Source: JBDKGV01 sp039798005 (GTDB lineage Bacteria > Fibrobacterota > Fibrobacteria > UBA5070). From it: DNA of 18,402 nt. The stretch lies in the NCBI GenBank assembly GCA_039798005.1, contig JBDKGV010000042.1:1-18402 (forward strand), given 5' to 3'. Both the position numbers and the translations under genes were made by a program. This document shows, one piece after another, positions 1 through 7,328 of this stretch. How positions within the stretch are numbered: the stretch's first letter is position 1; each line of letters begins with the position of its first letter. The notes beneath the pieces are model-generated. The model saw only the letters and a list, made by a program, of their open reading frames with translations. It made no database searches and was not told the DNA's origin.

Positions 1-476
1 GCGGTCCCATCGGCCTTCAAAAACAGTGAATTCCAATAGCCTGCGGAAATCGCTTTCACATTGCTCATGACATGAACCGGCGTGGACTTGCTGACTGTCG
101 TTCCATTTCCAAATTGACCGTAAGTATTGTCACCCATGGCCCAAACGGTCCCGTCGAGTTTCAAGATCAAGCTGTGCCAATAACCTGCACAAATGGCATC
201 CACGTCCCTCATGATCTGGACAGGCGTGGACTTCATGACAGTTGTACCGTCACCAAGTTGCCCATACGCATTCCTGCCGGCAACCCATACCGTCCCATCA
301 TTTTTCAAAAACAGGCTGTGCTGTAACCCGACAGCAATCGTTTTCACTCCGGTCATGATTTGGATCGGAGTCGACTTGTTTTCCAAGGTGCCATCGCCAA
401 GTTGGCCATCTACATTGCGACCGACTGCCCACACCGTTCCGTCCGGCTTCAGGAAAAGGCTGTGGTATTCGCCTGC
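1..476 (-). repeat. 144-bp tandem repeats encoding RCC1-type blades
   Basis: Three full direct repeats of 144 bp (476-333, 332-189, 188-45) and a fourth cut by the window edge (44-1) lie inside the partial gene, all in the same frame. Each encodes 48 residues with the pattern HSLxLKxDGTVWAxGxNxYGQxGxGTxxxKSTPVxxM. The protein repeats are near-identical. This is a beta-propeller coding repeat and not a mobile or CRISPR array. RCC1 propellers usually have about seven blades, so more copies are expected beyond the left edge. Confidence 0.85.
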
Positions 477-1352
477 GGCCGTTTGCGCCTGGGTTCTGAC
501 ATTCTGCCCCATCAAGGCTGCGATCTGACTGGCTTGGGCTGCGACAATCGCTTCCAATGCGGCAAGCCGCGTCTGCACCGCAGTGAGATCTGCAGCAGGT
601 CCCACGGGGCCCTGCGGACCAACCGGCCCCATGACGCCATCCTTGCCGGCAGGTCCTGCGATTCCGGGAATGCCCTGAGGCCCGACCGGACCTTGAGGGC
701 CGAGCTTGCCCGATTCCACAAGCAAGGTCCACGCGGTGCCATCGTGCACGAAGGCGGCCGCGGCCGCTTCGCTGCGCACCACGTCACCCGCCTTGGCCTG
801 CGTCGGAAGCGTCGGCGTGACACCCTTCCAAGACATCGGGAAGCCGGTCTTCTCAGGGCCGTTGCTGCTCACGACGATCCGCGGTGCAAGGTTCCACTGC
901 CCGTTGCCCGAGGTGAAGGACCAATCGTCGCTTTCATTGAACTGGTGCTGCCAGCCCTGCTCATGCAGACCCCACTGGAGGGTCAGGCTTTGGCCGGCAT
1001 CCAAGCTTCCCTTGAGAAAGCCGATGCGCACCCGCAGATTGGCCTGGCGAGCACCTTCCTCTTGCAGGGGGACGCTGGCGAACTCCGCCGTGACATCCGC
1101 ACACGAGCCCAGCGAATACCACCAGCAGTCGGCCACCAAGGCCGTGGGCTGCAGGGCGGTTTCATAGGTCAGGTAGTCCAAGGTGACCTTGGAAAGGTCG
1201 ATGGAGGCGTTGCCCTGATTCTCCAAGCGCAGATACGGCTTGATCAGGTTGGTGGGGTTCGACCCCGAGGCGGATTGGTGGCTGGCCACCAATTGGGCCG
1301 AGGAAAGACTTGCCGCGGCAAGCAATCCGGCCAAGAGACGCGATTTGCGCAT
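1..1352 (-). CDS. Exported CBM3 / collagen-like / RCC1-repeat protein (C-terminus outside window)
   Basis: The frame is open from an ATG at 1352 to the left edge (450 complete codons, no stop), so the gene is partial at its 3' end. Residues 1-19 form a signal peptide (MRKS, a hydrophobic stretch, then SSA before Q20). Residues about 22-160 resemble a family 3 cellulose-binding module: IKPYLRLENQG at 37-47 and the late DDWSF at 142-146 match the usual CBM3 pattern. Residues 218-253 are twelve uninterrupted Gly-X-Y triplets (GPQGPVGPQGIPG...). Residues 255-285 form a Leu/Ala-rich probable coiled coil. From residue 293 on there are 48-residue repeats of the RCC1 / alpha-tubulin-suppressor type (HSLFLKxDGTVWAxGxN...GQLGDGT). 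The start is supported by AAGGA at 1362-1366. The likely role is a surface or secreted carbohydrate-binding adhesin; no catalytic domain is visible. It is divergent from a GH5 lipoprotein gene. The domain calls are by eye; function is inference. Confidence 0.85.
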   Translation of the reverse strand, partial: MRKSRLLAGLLAAASLSSAQLVASHQSASGSNPTNLIKPYLRLENQGNASIDLSKVTLDYLTYETALQPTALVADCWWYSLGSCADVTAEFASVPLQEEGARQANLRVRIGFLKGSLDAGQSLTLQWGLHEQGWQHQFNESDDWSFTSGNGQWNLAPRIVVSSNGPEKTGFPMSWKGVTPTLPTQAKAGDVVRSEAAAAAFVHDGTAWTLLVESGKLGPQGPVGPQGIPGIAGPAGKDGVMGPVGPQGPVGPAADLTAVQTRLAALEAIVAAQASQIAALMGQNVRTQAQTAAGEYHSLFLKPDGTVWAVGRNVDGQLGDGTLENKSTPIQIMTGVKTIAVGLQHSLFLKNDGTVWVAGRNAYGQLGDGTTVMKSTPVQIMRDVDAICAGYWHSLILKLDGTVWAMGDNTYGQFGNGTTVSKSTPVHVMSNVKAISAGYWNSLFLKADGT

Positions 1353-1440
1353 TAGGAAAAATCCTTGTCTGATGAAAAGGAGGGCACGCGAGTCCAAGGA
1401 ACAGGTCCGAAGCGACCGCATGAATTCAGGAACGCGGGAC

Positions 1441-1469
1441 AAAGTAGAATTCGCCCTCCAACGTTGAAA
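1441..1469 (-). promoter_or_regulatory. Candidate promoter for the CBM3/RCC1 gene
   Basis: On the minus strand TTTCAA (1464-1469) and TACTTT (1441-1446) are separated by 17 bp, a plausible but weak sigma-70-like pair about 90 bp upstream of the ATG at 1352. The remaining divergent intergenic region (1353-1634) shows no clear hairpin or strong operator. Sigma-70 consensus in this lineage is assumed, so the call is tentative. Confidence 0.25.
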
Positions 1470-1634
1470 GATGGCCCGTAACAATCGAAACAACCCGTTG
1501 CTTGGGCGCGGCACCGGATACGGACTCCCGCACCGATTGCATGAACCCTCCCGCCCTGCTTTGCGACCTACCTTTCCATGCATGGATCCGAACCAATCAA
1601 TGGCCGTCGTCATTCTCCTCTCCACAGGTCGCGC

Positions 1635-2723
1635 ATGAGGGGATGCATCGGTGCCTTGGCCGCGATGAGCCTCTCACTCAGCCTGGGCGGGTGTTCCTTC
1701 TTCAAGGCGGTGGGCGATCCGGTCCGGGGCGGATTCGTCGCCAAGCATGGAAAGCTGCGGGTGGATGGTCTCCAACTCACCGACAGCCATGGCGATGCCG
1801 TGCAATTGCGCGGCGTCAGCTTCTTCTGGATCCTGTGGCACGAGGAAAACCTCAAGGCCTCCGCCGTGAGCTTCATGCGCAAGAACATGGGAACCAGCGT
1901 GATCCGCATTCCCGTCCCCGCCAAGGACTACGCCAACAAGTCCACCACCTACGACGCCCAGGTCTCCACCATGGTCGGATGGGCCCGCGACAACGGGGTG
2001 TACGCCATCATCGACTGGCACATGGAGGACAATCCCCAGAAGTACCACGACGTGGCTCTCAAGTTCTGGACCCGCATGTCGGAGACCTACGCGAACGATC
2101 CGCACGTCTTCTACGAGATCTGCAACGAACCCACCGGCGCCGGCTGGAAGGAGGACATCGTCCCCTACGCCAAGGATGTGATCGCCCGGATCCGCAAGGC
2201 CGATTCGTCCACGATCATCATCGTGGGCACGCCGGAATGGTCGCGCAAGATCGGCTTCGCCGCCCGCGACCCGCTCACCGAGGACGCTGCGGGCAATCCT
2301 GTCAAGAACATCATGTACACCTACCACGGGTACGCCTCCACCCACGGCATGAAGGCCGATGTGGAACCCTACATCGACAAGATCCCCCTCTTCTCGACCG
2401 AATGGGGTGTGAGCGAAGCCAACGGCAGTGGCCGTCAGGACTGGGCCCGCGCCCGCGAGTTCGTGGACTTCCTGCGCGACAACCCGTACCAGAAGGTCAG
2501 TTGGAGCCAGTGGTCGTGGGTGGACAAGCGCGAGACCTCGGCATTGCTGCAACCCGGAACCGGAGGCCTGTCCTGGCAGCTTTCCGCCGCCGGGGACTCC
2601 AACGCCGTGTGGGCATCCTATCCGCCCGAAAGCTCCTTCCCCGGCTGGAAGCCCCAGCCTCCCCGTGAAGCTCCGCCAGAGCGCACCCCGGAAGGCACGC
2701 GCACCGGCAGACAGAGGAACTGA
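1635..2723 (+). CDS. GH5 family endoglucanase (cellulase), lipoprotein
   Basis: A glycoside hydrolase family 5 enzyme, predicted to cleave beta-1,4-glucan (cellulose or related) by a retaining mechanism. The catalytic pair is visible: Glu165 in CNEPTG (acid/base) and Glu256 in STEWGVSE (nucleophile). Other GH5 landmarks are RGVSFFW near 59-65, IIDWHM near 126-131 and YTYHGY near 228-233. The start at 1635 gives a lipoprotein signal peptide: Arg near the N-terminus, a hydrophobic core, and the lipobox LGGC with Cys20. An in-frame ATG at 1578 would put a polar 19-residue extension in front of it and has no ribosome site. The protein is about 362 aa, a single catalytic domain with no carbohydrate-binding module, and ends in a Pro/Arg-rich tail. 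It probably sits on a membrane surface. It is divergent from a CBM3 protein that could supply binding. Family call strong; exact substrate inferred. Confidence 0.92.
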   Translation: MRGCIGALAAMSLSLSLGGCSFFKAVGDPVRGGFVAKHGKLRVDGLQLTDSHGDAVQLRGVSFFWILWHEENLKASAVSFMRKNMGTSVIRIPVPAKDYANKSTTYDAQVSTMVGWARDNGVYAIIDWHMEDNPQKYHDVALKFWTRMSETYANDPHVFYEICNEPTGAGWKEDIVPYAKDVIARIRKADSSTIIIVGTPEWSRKIGFAARDPLTEDAAGNPVKNIMYTYHGYASTHGMKADVEPYIDKIPLFSTEWGVSEANGSGRQDWARAREFVDFLRDNPYQKVSWSQWSWVDKRETSALLQPGTGGLSWQLSAAGDSNAVWASYPPESSFPGWKPQPPREAPPERTPEGTRTGRQRN

Positions 2724-2724
2724 C

Positions 2725-4344
2725 TCAGCGCCGCGCCTTCTTGCCCGAGGGCTTGGCGTGGCTCGCCCCTGCCGGCTTGAGCTTGTTCCCGATCCAAGGA
2801 CGATCGAATTCCCGCTTGGCTTCGGTGCACCACTGCGGGTATTCCCGCTTCAATCGGGCAAAGAGCCGCTGGGCATCGGCCATCTTTTTGAGCAGCAGGT
2901 AGCATTCGATCGCCTCCTGCAATGCCTCCGGGGTCTCCCGGCACTGGATCGACCGCTCCGCATCGGCAAGCGCCTGCACCACCTTCCCCGCCCCGCGCTG
3001 CAGCATGGCGCGCGCAAGCCACGACAGCGGGTTGTTGGGGAATTCCTGGATCGCCTCGTTGACCAGGTCGCGCGCCTCCCCGACATCGCCACGGACCAAG
3101 GCCGGTTCCACCTGCATCAGCAGGAGATTGAGCTCCTGGTCCTCGCCTTCCAGCCGGGTATTGCGCAAGTTCGGATCAAGGATGTTCCGCGCCGCCTGGA
3201 GCGATGCCTTGCGACGCCGGGGAACCTCCACCAACGCCCGCAACCGGGATTCCACCCGATCGGTCATGGCCTGCCACGTGTATCCATTCAGGACGATCTC
3301 ACGGCCCTGCGCCCCTTTGGCGCGGCATCCGGCGCGATCCTCCCAAGCAGTGCGCAGGATCTTGGCCAAGGCCTCCACCTCGGGCTCAAGCAGCCACGGC
3401 CTGCCAGCGCATTCCATCCCGCTGATCGCGGTGTCCGGCATGTCCTTGCGGGATGCGGGAACGAACCATGCGTTTTCAGGGGTGCAAAACTCCTTCGCCG
3501 GACCGCCATCGGTCACGATCACAGGAAGGCCCGCGGACATCGCCTCCAGGATGGGCATGCCAAAGCCTTCCCCCCGGTACGGATGCACAAGGCACGACCC
3601 GGCGGCATACAGCCCGGGAAGCTCCTCATCGGAAAGCGACTCGTCGATCACGATGAGCTCGGGGTTTCCCGGCTGCGAACCGAAGCGATCGAACAGGTCG
3701 TCCGCCGTCTGTCCCTTGTAGAAGGTCGAACCGCCCATGTCCTTGACGATCAAGGTCACGTCGTCGGTGTTGCGAAAGGCCCGCGCATAGGCGGACAGCA
3801 GGATGTCGATCCCCTTGCGGTAGATGGTGCCACCCACGAACAGGAAGCGAAAGCTCTTGCCGGTCGGGATCTCGAAGGGCTTGGCGCCCGGACGGAACCG
3901 CTGTGCATCGACCCCGTTGGGAATCACCGCGATCCGCTCCTGAGGCATTCCCGATTCGACGTATCCATCCTTCACGAATTGCGAGGGCACCCACAGTTCG
4001 TCGAGATCGTCCTTCCAGGCGTTCACCCATGCCTTGGGGACCGGCCCGAACTCCCACGGCTGGATCGCGACCCAACGTCCGTCTTCCGGCGGCGTGAGGT
4101 TCGGAGGCCACTGGTGACGCACATGCACGTCGGCGGCAGCCTCCAAGGGAGCGTGCATGAGCTGGGCAAGCGGAGCGAGACGCTCGTCCGGCAGCGGGCG
4201 GAATTCATCGGGTTCGAAGGGCAGGAGCGCCATGTCATGGCCGCGCATCGCAAGCTCAAGGCACACTTCGCGATTGATGTGAGCCAGGGAGTGATGCACG
4301 AACTGGGAGCCTTCCCAGCGCACATGAAGGGGATTGTCGGTCAC
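2725..4344 (-). CDS. GT4-type glycosyltransferase with C-terminal helical repeats
   Basis: A GT-B fold glycosyltransferase, predicted to move a sugar from a nucleotide donor to an unknown acceptor in the cytoplasm. Visible landmarks are IPNGVD (about 141-146), FVGGTIYRKG (about 169-178), and the donor-site signature GEGFGMPILEAM containing the EX7E pair Glu259/Glu267, followed by GLPVIVTDGGPAKEF. Residues from about 380 to the end are alpha-helical and TPR-like, ending in a basic tail (GKKARR). The chosen start is a GTG at 4344 because AAGGAG lies 6 nt upstream at 4351-4356; a GTG at 4380 is open in frame but lacks a site. Length is about 539 aa, longer than a plain GT4 because of the repeat tail. 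Its stop is one base from the convergent GH5 stop. It follows a TPR protein on the same strand, 139 bp away. Acceptor unknown. Confidence 0.88.
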   Translation of the reverse strand: MTDNPLHVRWEGSQFVHHSLAHINREVCLELAMRGHDMALLPFEPDEFRPLPDERLAPLAQLMHAPLEAAADVHVRHQWPPNLTPPEDGRWVAIQPWEFGPVPKAWVNAWKDDLDELWVPSQFVKDGYVESGMPQERIAVIPNGVDAQRFRPGAKPFEIPTGKSFRFLFVGGTIYRKGIDILLSAYARAFRNTDDVTLIVKDMGGSTFYKGQTADDLFDRFGSQPGNPELIVIDESLSDEELPGLYAAGSCLVHPYRGEGFGMPILEAMSAGLPVIVTDGGPAKEFCTPENAWFVPASRKDMPDTAISGMECAGRPWLLEPEVEALAKILRTAWEDRAGCRAKGAQGREIVLNGYTWQAMTDRVESRLRALVEVPRRRKASLQAARNILDPNLRNTRLEGEDQELNLLLMQVEPALVRGDVGEARDLVNEAIQEFPNNPLSWLARAMLQRGAGKVVQALADAERSIQCRETPEALQEAIECYLLLKKMADAQRLFARLKREYPQWCTEAKREFDRPWIGNKLKPAGASHAKPSGKKARR

Positions 4345-4350
4345 TTGGCG

Positions 4351-4356
4351 CTCCTT
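4351..4356 (-). promoter_or_regulatory. Ribosome binding site deciding a GTG start
   Basis: Minus-strand AAGGAG sits 6 nt before the GTG at 4344 and sets the glycosyltransferase start there instead of the open upstream GTG at 4380. Confidence 0.7.
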
Positions 4357-4483
4357 CGACTCTTGTTTGACGGATTCCACGCACGGTGAAGAACCCTTGA
4401 TCCGGAATCCTCCCGGTCGGAAACACCACCGGCTTGAACGGCGCTTCCCGGCATGGAAAACAACGCGTCAAACATAGAGCATG

Positions 4484-5164
4484 TCACGAAAGCACGGGAA
4501 ACGAAAATCCGATCCAGACAGTTTCCGTCAATCCATCCGGCGAGACCGAAACCGCGCTCCAGGCCTGGGCGATCGGGGCGACGGGCCTTGCCTTGCAGAC
4601 CCGCTCCAAGGCCTTGCGCGCCTGGGCATGACCGGGATCGAGCTCGATGGTCCGGCGCAACAAGGCTTCGGCCCGCTCCAGCAGACCACGCTGCAGGCAC
4701 ACGGCGGCGAGGTTGGCATAGGCTTGCGCCGAATGCGGACGCAAGCGCACCACATCCATGTAGGCGACCTGGGCGCCGGCGAGATCTCCGCACTGCACCA
4801 GATGCCATCCCAAGGCATTGAGCAGGAGAGGGGAATCCGGCACCAGCTCGTTGGCCTGTCGCAAGGAGGCTTCGGCAGCGTCCATGTTGCCGCAAAGGAT
4901 TTCCTGCTCCGCCCTGTCCAAGCAGGCGCGGGCCTGCCGATGCGACTGCGCCAAGGCGTTTTCAAGGCCCTGCAGGATCGGCTCCAAGCGCGTTTCGTGA
5001 TGGAGCAGCCAAGCCATCTCCACCTGATCCCGCGCAGCGGCGACGTCTCCGGCCTGAAGACAGGCGGTCGCCTGATCCAGCAAAGTCTGGAGATCCAAGC
5101 TGACACCGGAAAAGTCCTGTCCGACGGATTCCGATTTGGCCAAGGCTGAAGATTGGGCGTTCAT
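4484..5164 (-). CDS. TPR-repeat protein
   Basis: A 226-residue, helix-rich protein with tetratricopeptide-type repeats, a protein-protein interaction scaffold. Clear units run from about residue 82 to 190: AEASLRQANELVPDSP, LAGAQVAYMDVVRLRPHS, and ERAEALLRRTIELDPGHA. Each ends in the Pro-containing turn usual for TPRs. An earlier half-unit (LQAGDVAAARDQVEMA) lies near residues 36-51. No signal peptide or membrane segment is seen, so it is probably cytoplasmic. The start ATG at 5164 has no strong ribosome site. It lies between a TIGR02147 regulator (119 bp upstream) and a glycosyltransferase whose own tail is also TPR-like, so a shared protein or glycosylation complex is possible but unproven. 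The last 20 residues are not repeat-like. No specific function can be assigned. Confidence 0.82.
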   Translation of the reverse strand: MNAQSSALAKSESVGQDFSGVSLDLQTLLDQATACLQAGDVAAARDQVEMAWLLHHETRLEPILQGLENALAQSHRQARACLDRAEQEILCGNMDAAEASLRQANELVPDSPLLLNALGWHLVQCGDLAGAQVAYMDVVRLRPHSAQAYANLAAVCLQRGLLERAEALLRRTIELDPGHAQARKALERVCKARPVAPIAQAWSAVSVSPDGLTETVWIGFSFPVLS

Positions 5165-5283
5165 GAATTGGTCTTATTGCACAAACCGGGCCAATGCAAA
5201 TCAAGAGCCTTCAGAGAAGGAAGTCCACGCGATTCGGCAATTCCCTCCCGTTCTGGAACGGCAAGGTTTGCCTGGACGGAGCG

Positions 5284-6141
5284 TTACCCCGGCCCGACCA
5301 TGGCCAAGGGGAAAAATTGGATATTGACCTGATACACGCAATCACTGGGCGCATATTTGGCCGCGATATCCGACAACTCCCCGCGAAATTCATGGATTCG
5401 CTCCCGAACCGCCTCCACCCCTTCCAGATTGGTTCCCAAGGTCAGGGTGGAAATGTTGCGATTTTCCTTCTTGATGCGATCCAAGGCTTCAATGGCCATT
5501 TGCAGCATCGAGACCTGATAGTTCTTGATTGCCTGGGAATAGATTTCATCCGCCGTGTGCAGATTCGATTCCTTTTGCACATAGAGGTTTTCAACCTTCT
5601 CGATCAATCCCAGATTCAGGAGCAATTCCACGGCATAGCGCGCTTCGGTCGGAGTCACCGGCGGAATGAGCTTCTGGCCCAACAGTTTGTAATCGTCGCC
5701 AAAATCCACAAAGGTGACCAGCTCCCAAATGGGGATGATGAACCATTTGTTGAAGAGGTCGTATTGCTGCGCAGAAAGGAATGCCTTGGGGCTTGGCTTG
5801 GAGACCTTGGCAAGCTTTTCAAGGAAGTGATTCTTCTCTTCCAAGGTCTTGGCGTTGTTGAAGGCCACCAGAAGCTCGAAGAACTCGGATTCACGGCGAT
5901 TGAACCCGATGAACTTCGAAAGCTTGACCGCTGCCGGAAGCGAGATGTCCCGCTTGCCGGAGGTCACCGCATGAAGAAAGGAGCGCGACTTGAAGCCGGC
6001 ACTGTCGGCGATGTGCTGAAACGAGAACTTCTTGTTGCGTGCCTTCTGCTCCTCGACCCAGTCGAACAGGAACTTGTGATAGTCCCCGTAATCGAAGATC
6101 GACAGGGTGGTCTTGGGCGCCTTCGGAGCGGCAGTGGCCAT
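5284..6141 (-). CDS. TIGR02147 family (DUF4423) putative transcriptional regulator
   Basis: A 285-residue cytoplasmic protein matching the TIGR02147 family. The N-terminal signature is visible: IFDYGDYHKFLFDWVEEQK at about 14-32, then FSFQHIADSAGFKSRSFLHAV, a helix-turn-helix-like stretch, then LSKFIGFNRRESEFFELLVAFN. The middle and C-terminal part contain a winged-helix-like segment (TPTEARYAVELLLNLGLIEK) and a closing domain that ends FFPLAMVGPG. This family is known mostly from Fibrobacter and relatives, often in many copies per genome. DNA binding is likely; targets are unknown. The ATG overlaps the TGA of the upstream CoA-binding gene by one base (TGATG), so it is probably translated by coupling. 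A terminator is not obvious after it, and the TPR gene follows after 119 bp. Confidence 0.88.
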   Translation of the reverse strand: MATAAPKAPKTTLSIFDYGDYHKFLFDWVEEQKARNKKFSFQHIADSAGFKSRSFLHAVTSGKRDISLPAAVKLSKFIGFNRRESEFFELLVAFNNAKTLEEKNHFLEKLAKVSKPSPKAFLSAQQYDLFNKWFIIPIWELVTFVDFGDDYKLLGQKLIPPVTPTEARYAVELLLNLGLIEKVENLYVQKESNLHTADEIYSQAIKNYQVSMLQMAIEALDRIKKENRNISTLTLGTNLEGVEAVRERIHEFRGELSDIAAKYAPSDCVYQVNIQFFPLAMVGPG

Positions 6142-6497
6142 CAGAACTGTCCGGTGGAAAGCATCACAAGCGTACAGGCTTCAAACGCATCGACACCCTT
6201 GGAAAGCAAGGCGGCCATCAAGTCCGGATTTTCCGCCCCGGGATTGAAGATCACCCGCTTGAACCCGTATCCAAGGATCTGGTCTTGAATCTCCGCCGTT
6301 CCTTTGGCGCCCACGTAGACCGTAAGCGTATCGATGCCTTGGGGAAGGGCCGAAACCGATCCCACCACCGGAATTCCGATCTCAAGGCTTGCCGGCGAGA
6401 TGCCATGAACATCGTGTCCGGCTGCCACAAGTCGTTCTTGGGCCTTGAAGGCATAGCGATCAGGTTTTGCAGATGCCCCGAGAATAGCGACGTTCAC
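6141..6497 (-). CDS. CoA-binding domain (YccU-like) protein
   Basis: A 118-residue single-domain Rossmann-fold protein of the CoA-binding family. It begins VAILGASAKPDRYAFKA, a nucleotide-binding loop followed by the family pattern, and ends with VIFNPGAENP and the family-typical EACTLVML near the C-terminus. The start is a GTG at 6497: GGAGG at 6503-6507 lies 5 nt upstream, and it puts the Rossmann strand at the very N-terminus as in relatives. An upstream in-frame extension to 6656 runs through a perfect terminator hairpin and is rejected. The family binds CoA or related nucleotides; no defined reaction is known. It is the first gene of a unit with the TIGR02147 regulator (1-nt overlap). 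Confidence 0.88.
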   Translation of the reverse strand: MNVAILGASAKPDRYAFKAQERLVAAGHDVHGISPASLEIGIPVVGSVSALPQGIDTLTVYVGAKGTAEIQDQILGYGFKRVIFNPGAENPDLMAALLSKGVDAFEACTLVMLSTGQF

Positions 6498-6502
6498 ACG
6501 AA

Positions 6503-6509
6503 CCTCCGT
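6503..6509 (-). promoter_or_regulatory. Ribosome binding site deciding a GTG start
   Basis: Minus-strand ACGGAGG, 5 nt before the GTG at 6497, is among the strongest ribosome sites in the window and fixes the start of the CoA-binding gene. Confidence 0.75.
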
Positions 6510-6517
6510 TTGCACAG

Positions 6518-6523
6518 AATATA
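6518..6523 (-). promoter_or_regulatory. Candidate -10 element for the CoA-binding/TIGR02147 unit
   Basis: Minus-strand TATATT lies about 20 bp upstream of the GTG at 6497, just after the upstream operon's terminator. No good -35 hexamer is seen at the normal spacing, so this is tentative. Confidence 0.25.
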
Positions 6524-6579
6524 GTCGCCCAAGAGCCACAGCGCCCTTCAGTGCATCGTTCGCACCGGCACGACAATAT

Positions 6580-6612
6580 GGAAAAGGCCGGAGCACCGCT
6601 CCGGCCTTTTCC
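6580..6612 (-). terminator. Perfect hairpin terminator after the kinase/regulator operon
   Basis: A 15-bp perfect stem (6580-6594 with 6598-6612) encloses a 3-nt loop. The stem has a GC core (GGCCGGAGC) flanked by AAAA/TTTT, so it works as an intrinsic terminator from either strand. It lies 65 bp after the response regulator stop and insulates that operon from the CoA-binding gene downstream. Confidence 0.85.
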
Positions 6613-6677
6613 TCCATCGAAGAAAACCTGTCCGGTCTGTTCCCGGCACCGATCACAGCCCTTGCGTCGTCTGCATT

Positions 6678-7328
6678 TCAGGATATCGGCATCCCCATGC
6701 CATGACGCATGGCCAGGATGGCCGCTTGAGTCCGGTCCTTCACTCCGAGCTTTTCCAGAAGGCTGCTCACATGATTGCGCACGGTGCCTTCCGAGAGGAA
6801 GATGACGTGGGCGATTTGGGCATTGGAGTGGCCTTGGGCGAGAAGTCCCAGGATTTCCCGTTCCCGATGGCTCAAGCATTCCAACTGCATTGTAGCCGGA
6901 ACGGACGACGGACTTGCGACCGCCCGGAACAGCTTGCCTGCCACCGCCGGATCCACTGGAGTCCTGCCTTGAGCCACTTCTTGGATGGCCTCGATCAACC
7001 GCTCGCGCGGGGAGTCCTTGAGAAGGTATCCGCAAGCTCCGGCTCGGATCGCATCGAAGACCCATTCCTCGCCATCGTAGGTCGTCAGCGCCAACACCTT
7101 GATGCCGGGCAATTCCTGTCGCAACTGACGGGTGGCCTGGATCCCGTTTTTCACAGGCATCTTGAGGTCCATCAGAACGATGTCGGGCATCAGCACCCGG
7201 GCCTTTTCCACGGCATCCTGACCATTTTGCGCCAAGCCCACCACATCCATGTGCGGACAGCTTTCCAGAATCGCCTGAAGCCCCTGCCTCACAACCGCCT
7301 GATCATCGCAGACCAGCACGCGAATCAA
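6678..7328 (-). CDS. NarL/FixJ-type LuxR response regulator
   Basis: A two-component response regulator. The receiver domain (about 1-120) shows the acidic pair Asp8/Asp9, the phospho-acceptor Asp54 in IVLMDLKMP, the switch region LALTTYDG and the conserved Lys in YLLKD. A LuxR-type helix-turn-helix follows near the C-terminus (LSHREREILGLLAQGHSNAQIA, then SEGTVRNHVSSLLEKLGV). The start is taken as TTG at 7328: GGAGGG sits 7 nt upstream, the length becomes 216 aa (normal for the family), and the TTGA overlaps the kinase stop by 4 nt. The only upstream alternative in frame adds residues inside the kinase gene with no ribosome site. It is cotranscribed with the histidine kinase. The divergent PAP2 pair is its likeliest target (inference). 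Confidence 0.93.
   Translation of the reverse strand: MIRVLVCDDQAVVRQGLQAILESCPHMDVVGLAQNGQDAVEKARVLMPDIVLMDLKMPVKNGIQATRQLRQELPGIKVLALTTYDGEEWVFDAIRAGACGYLLKDSPRERLIEAIQEVAQGRTPVDPAVAGKLFRAVASPSSVPATMQLECLSHREREILGLLAQGHSNAQIAHVIFLSEGTVRNHVSSLLEKLGVKDRTQAAILAMRHGMGMPIS

Noticed and set aside
1..476. Regular direct repeats that might suggest a CRISPR or satellite array
   Set aside because: The 144-bp units keep one reading frame and encode RCC1-type blades, with no spacer structure.
1674..2552. 292-codon open frame opposite the GH5 gene
   Set aside because: Low-complexity Gly/Val/Asp translation without motifs; the GH5 catalytic residues are on the plus strand.
2428..4389. 653-codon open frame on the plus strand opposite the glycosyltransferase
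   Set aside because: It is a shadow of the minus-strand gene in GC-rich DNA. Its translation shows no family motif, whereas the other strand has clear GT-B signatures.
5208..5261. Small hairpins (CCTTC-AGA-GAAGG and CCGTTC-TG-GAACGG) between the TIGR02147 and TPR genes
   Set aside because: Stems of 5-6 bp without a T-tract are too weak to call terminators.
6498..6656. Upstream extension of the CoA-binding gene
   Set aside because: It runs through the perfect terminator hairpin and precedes a strong ribosome site and GTG at 6497.
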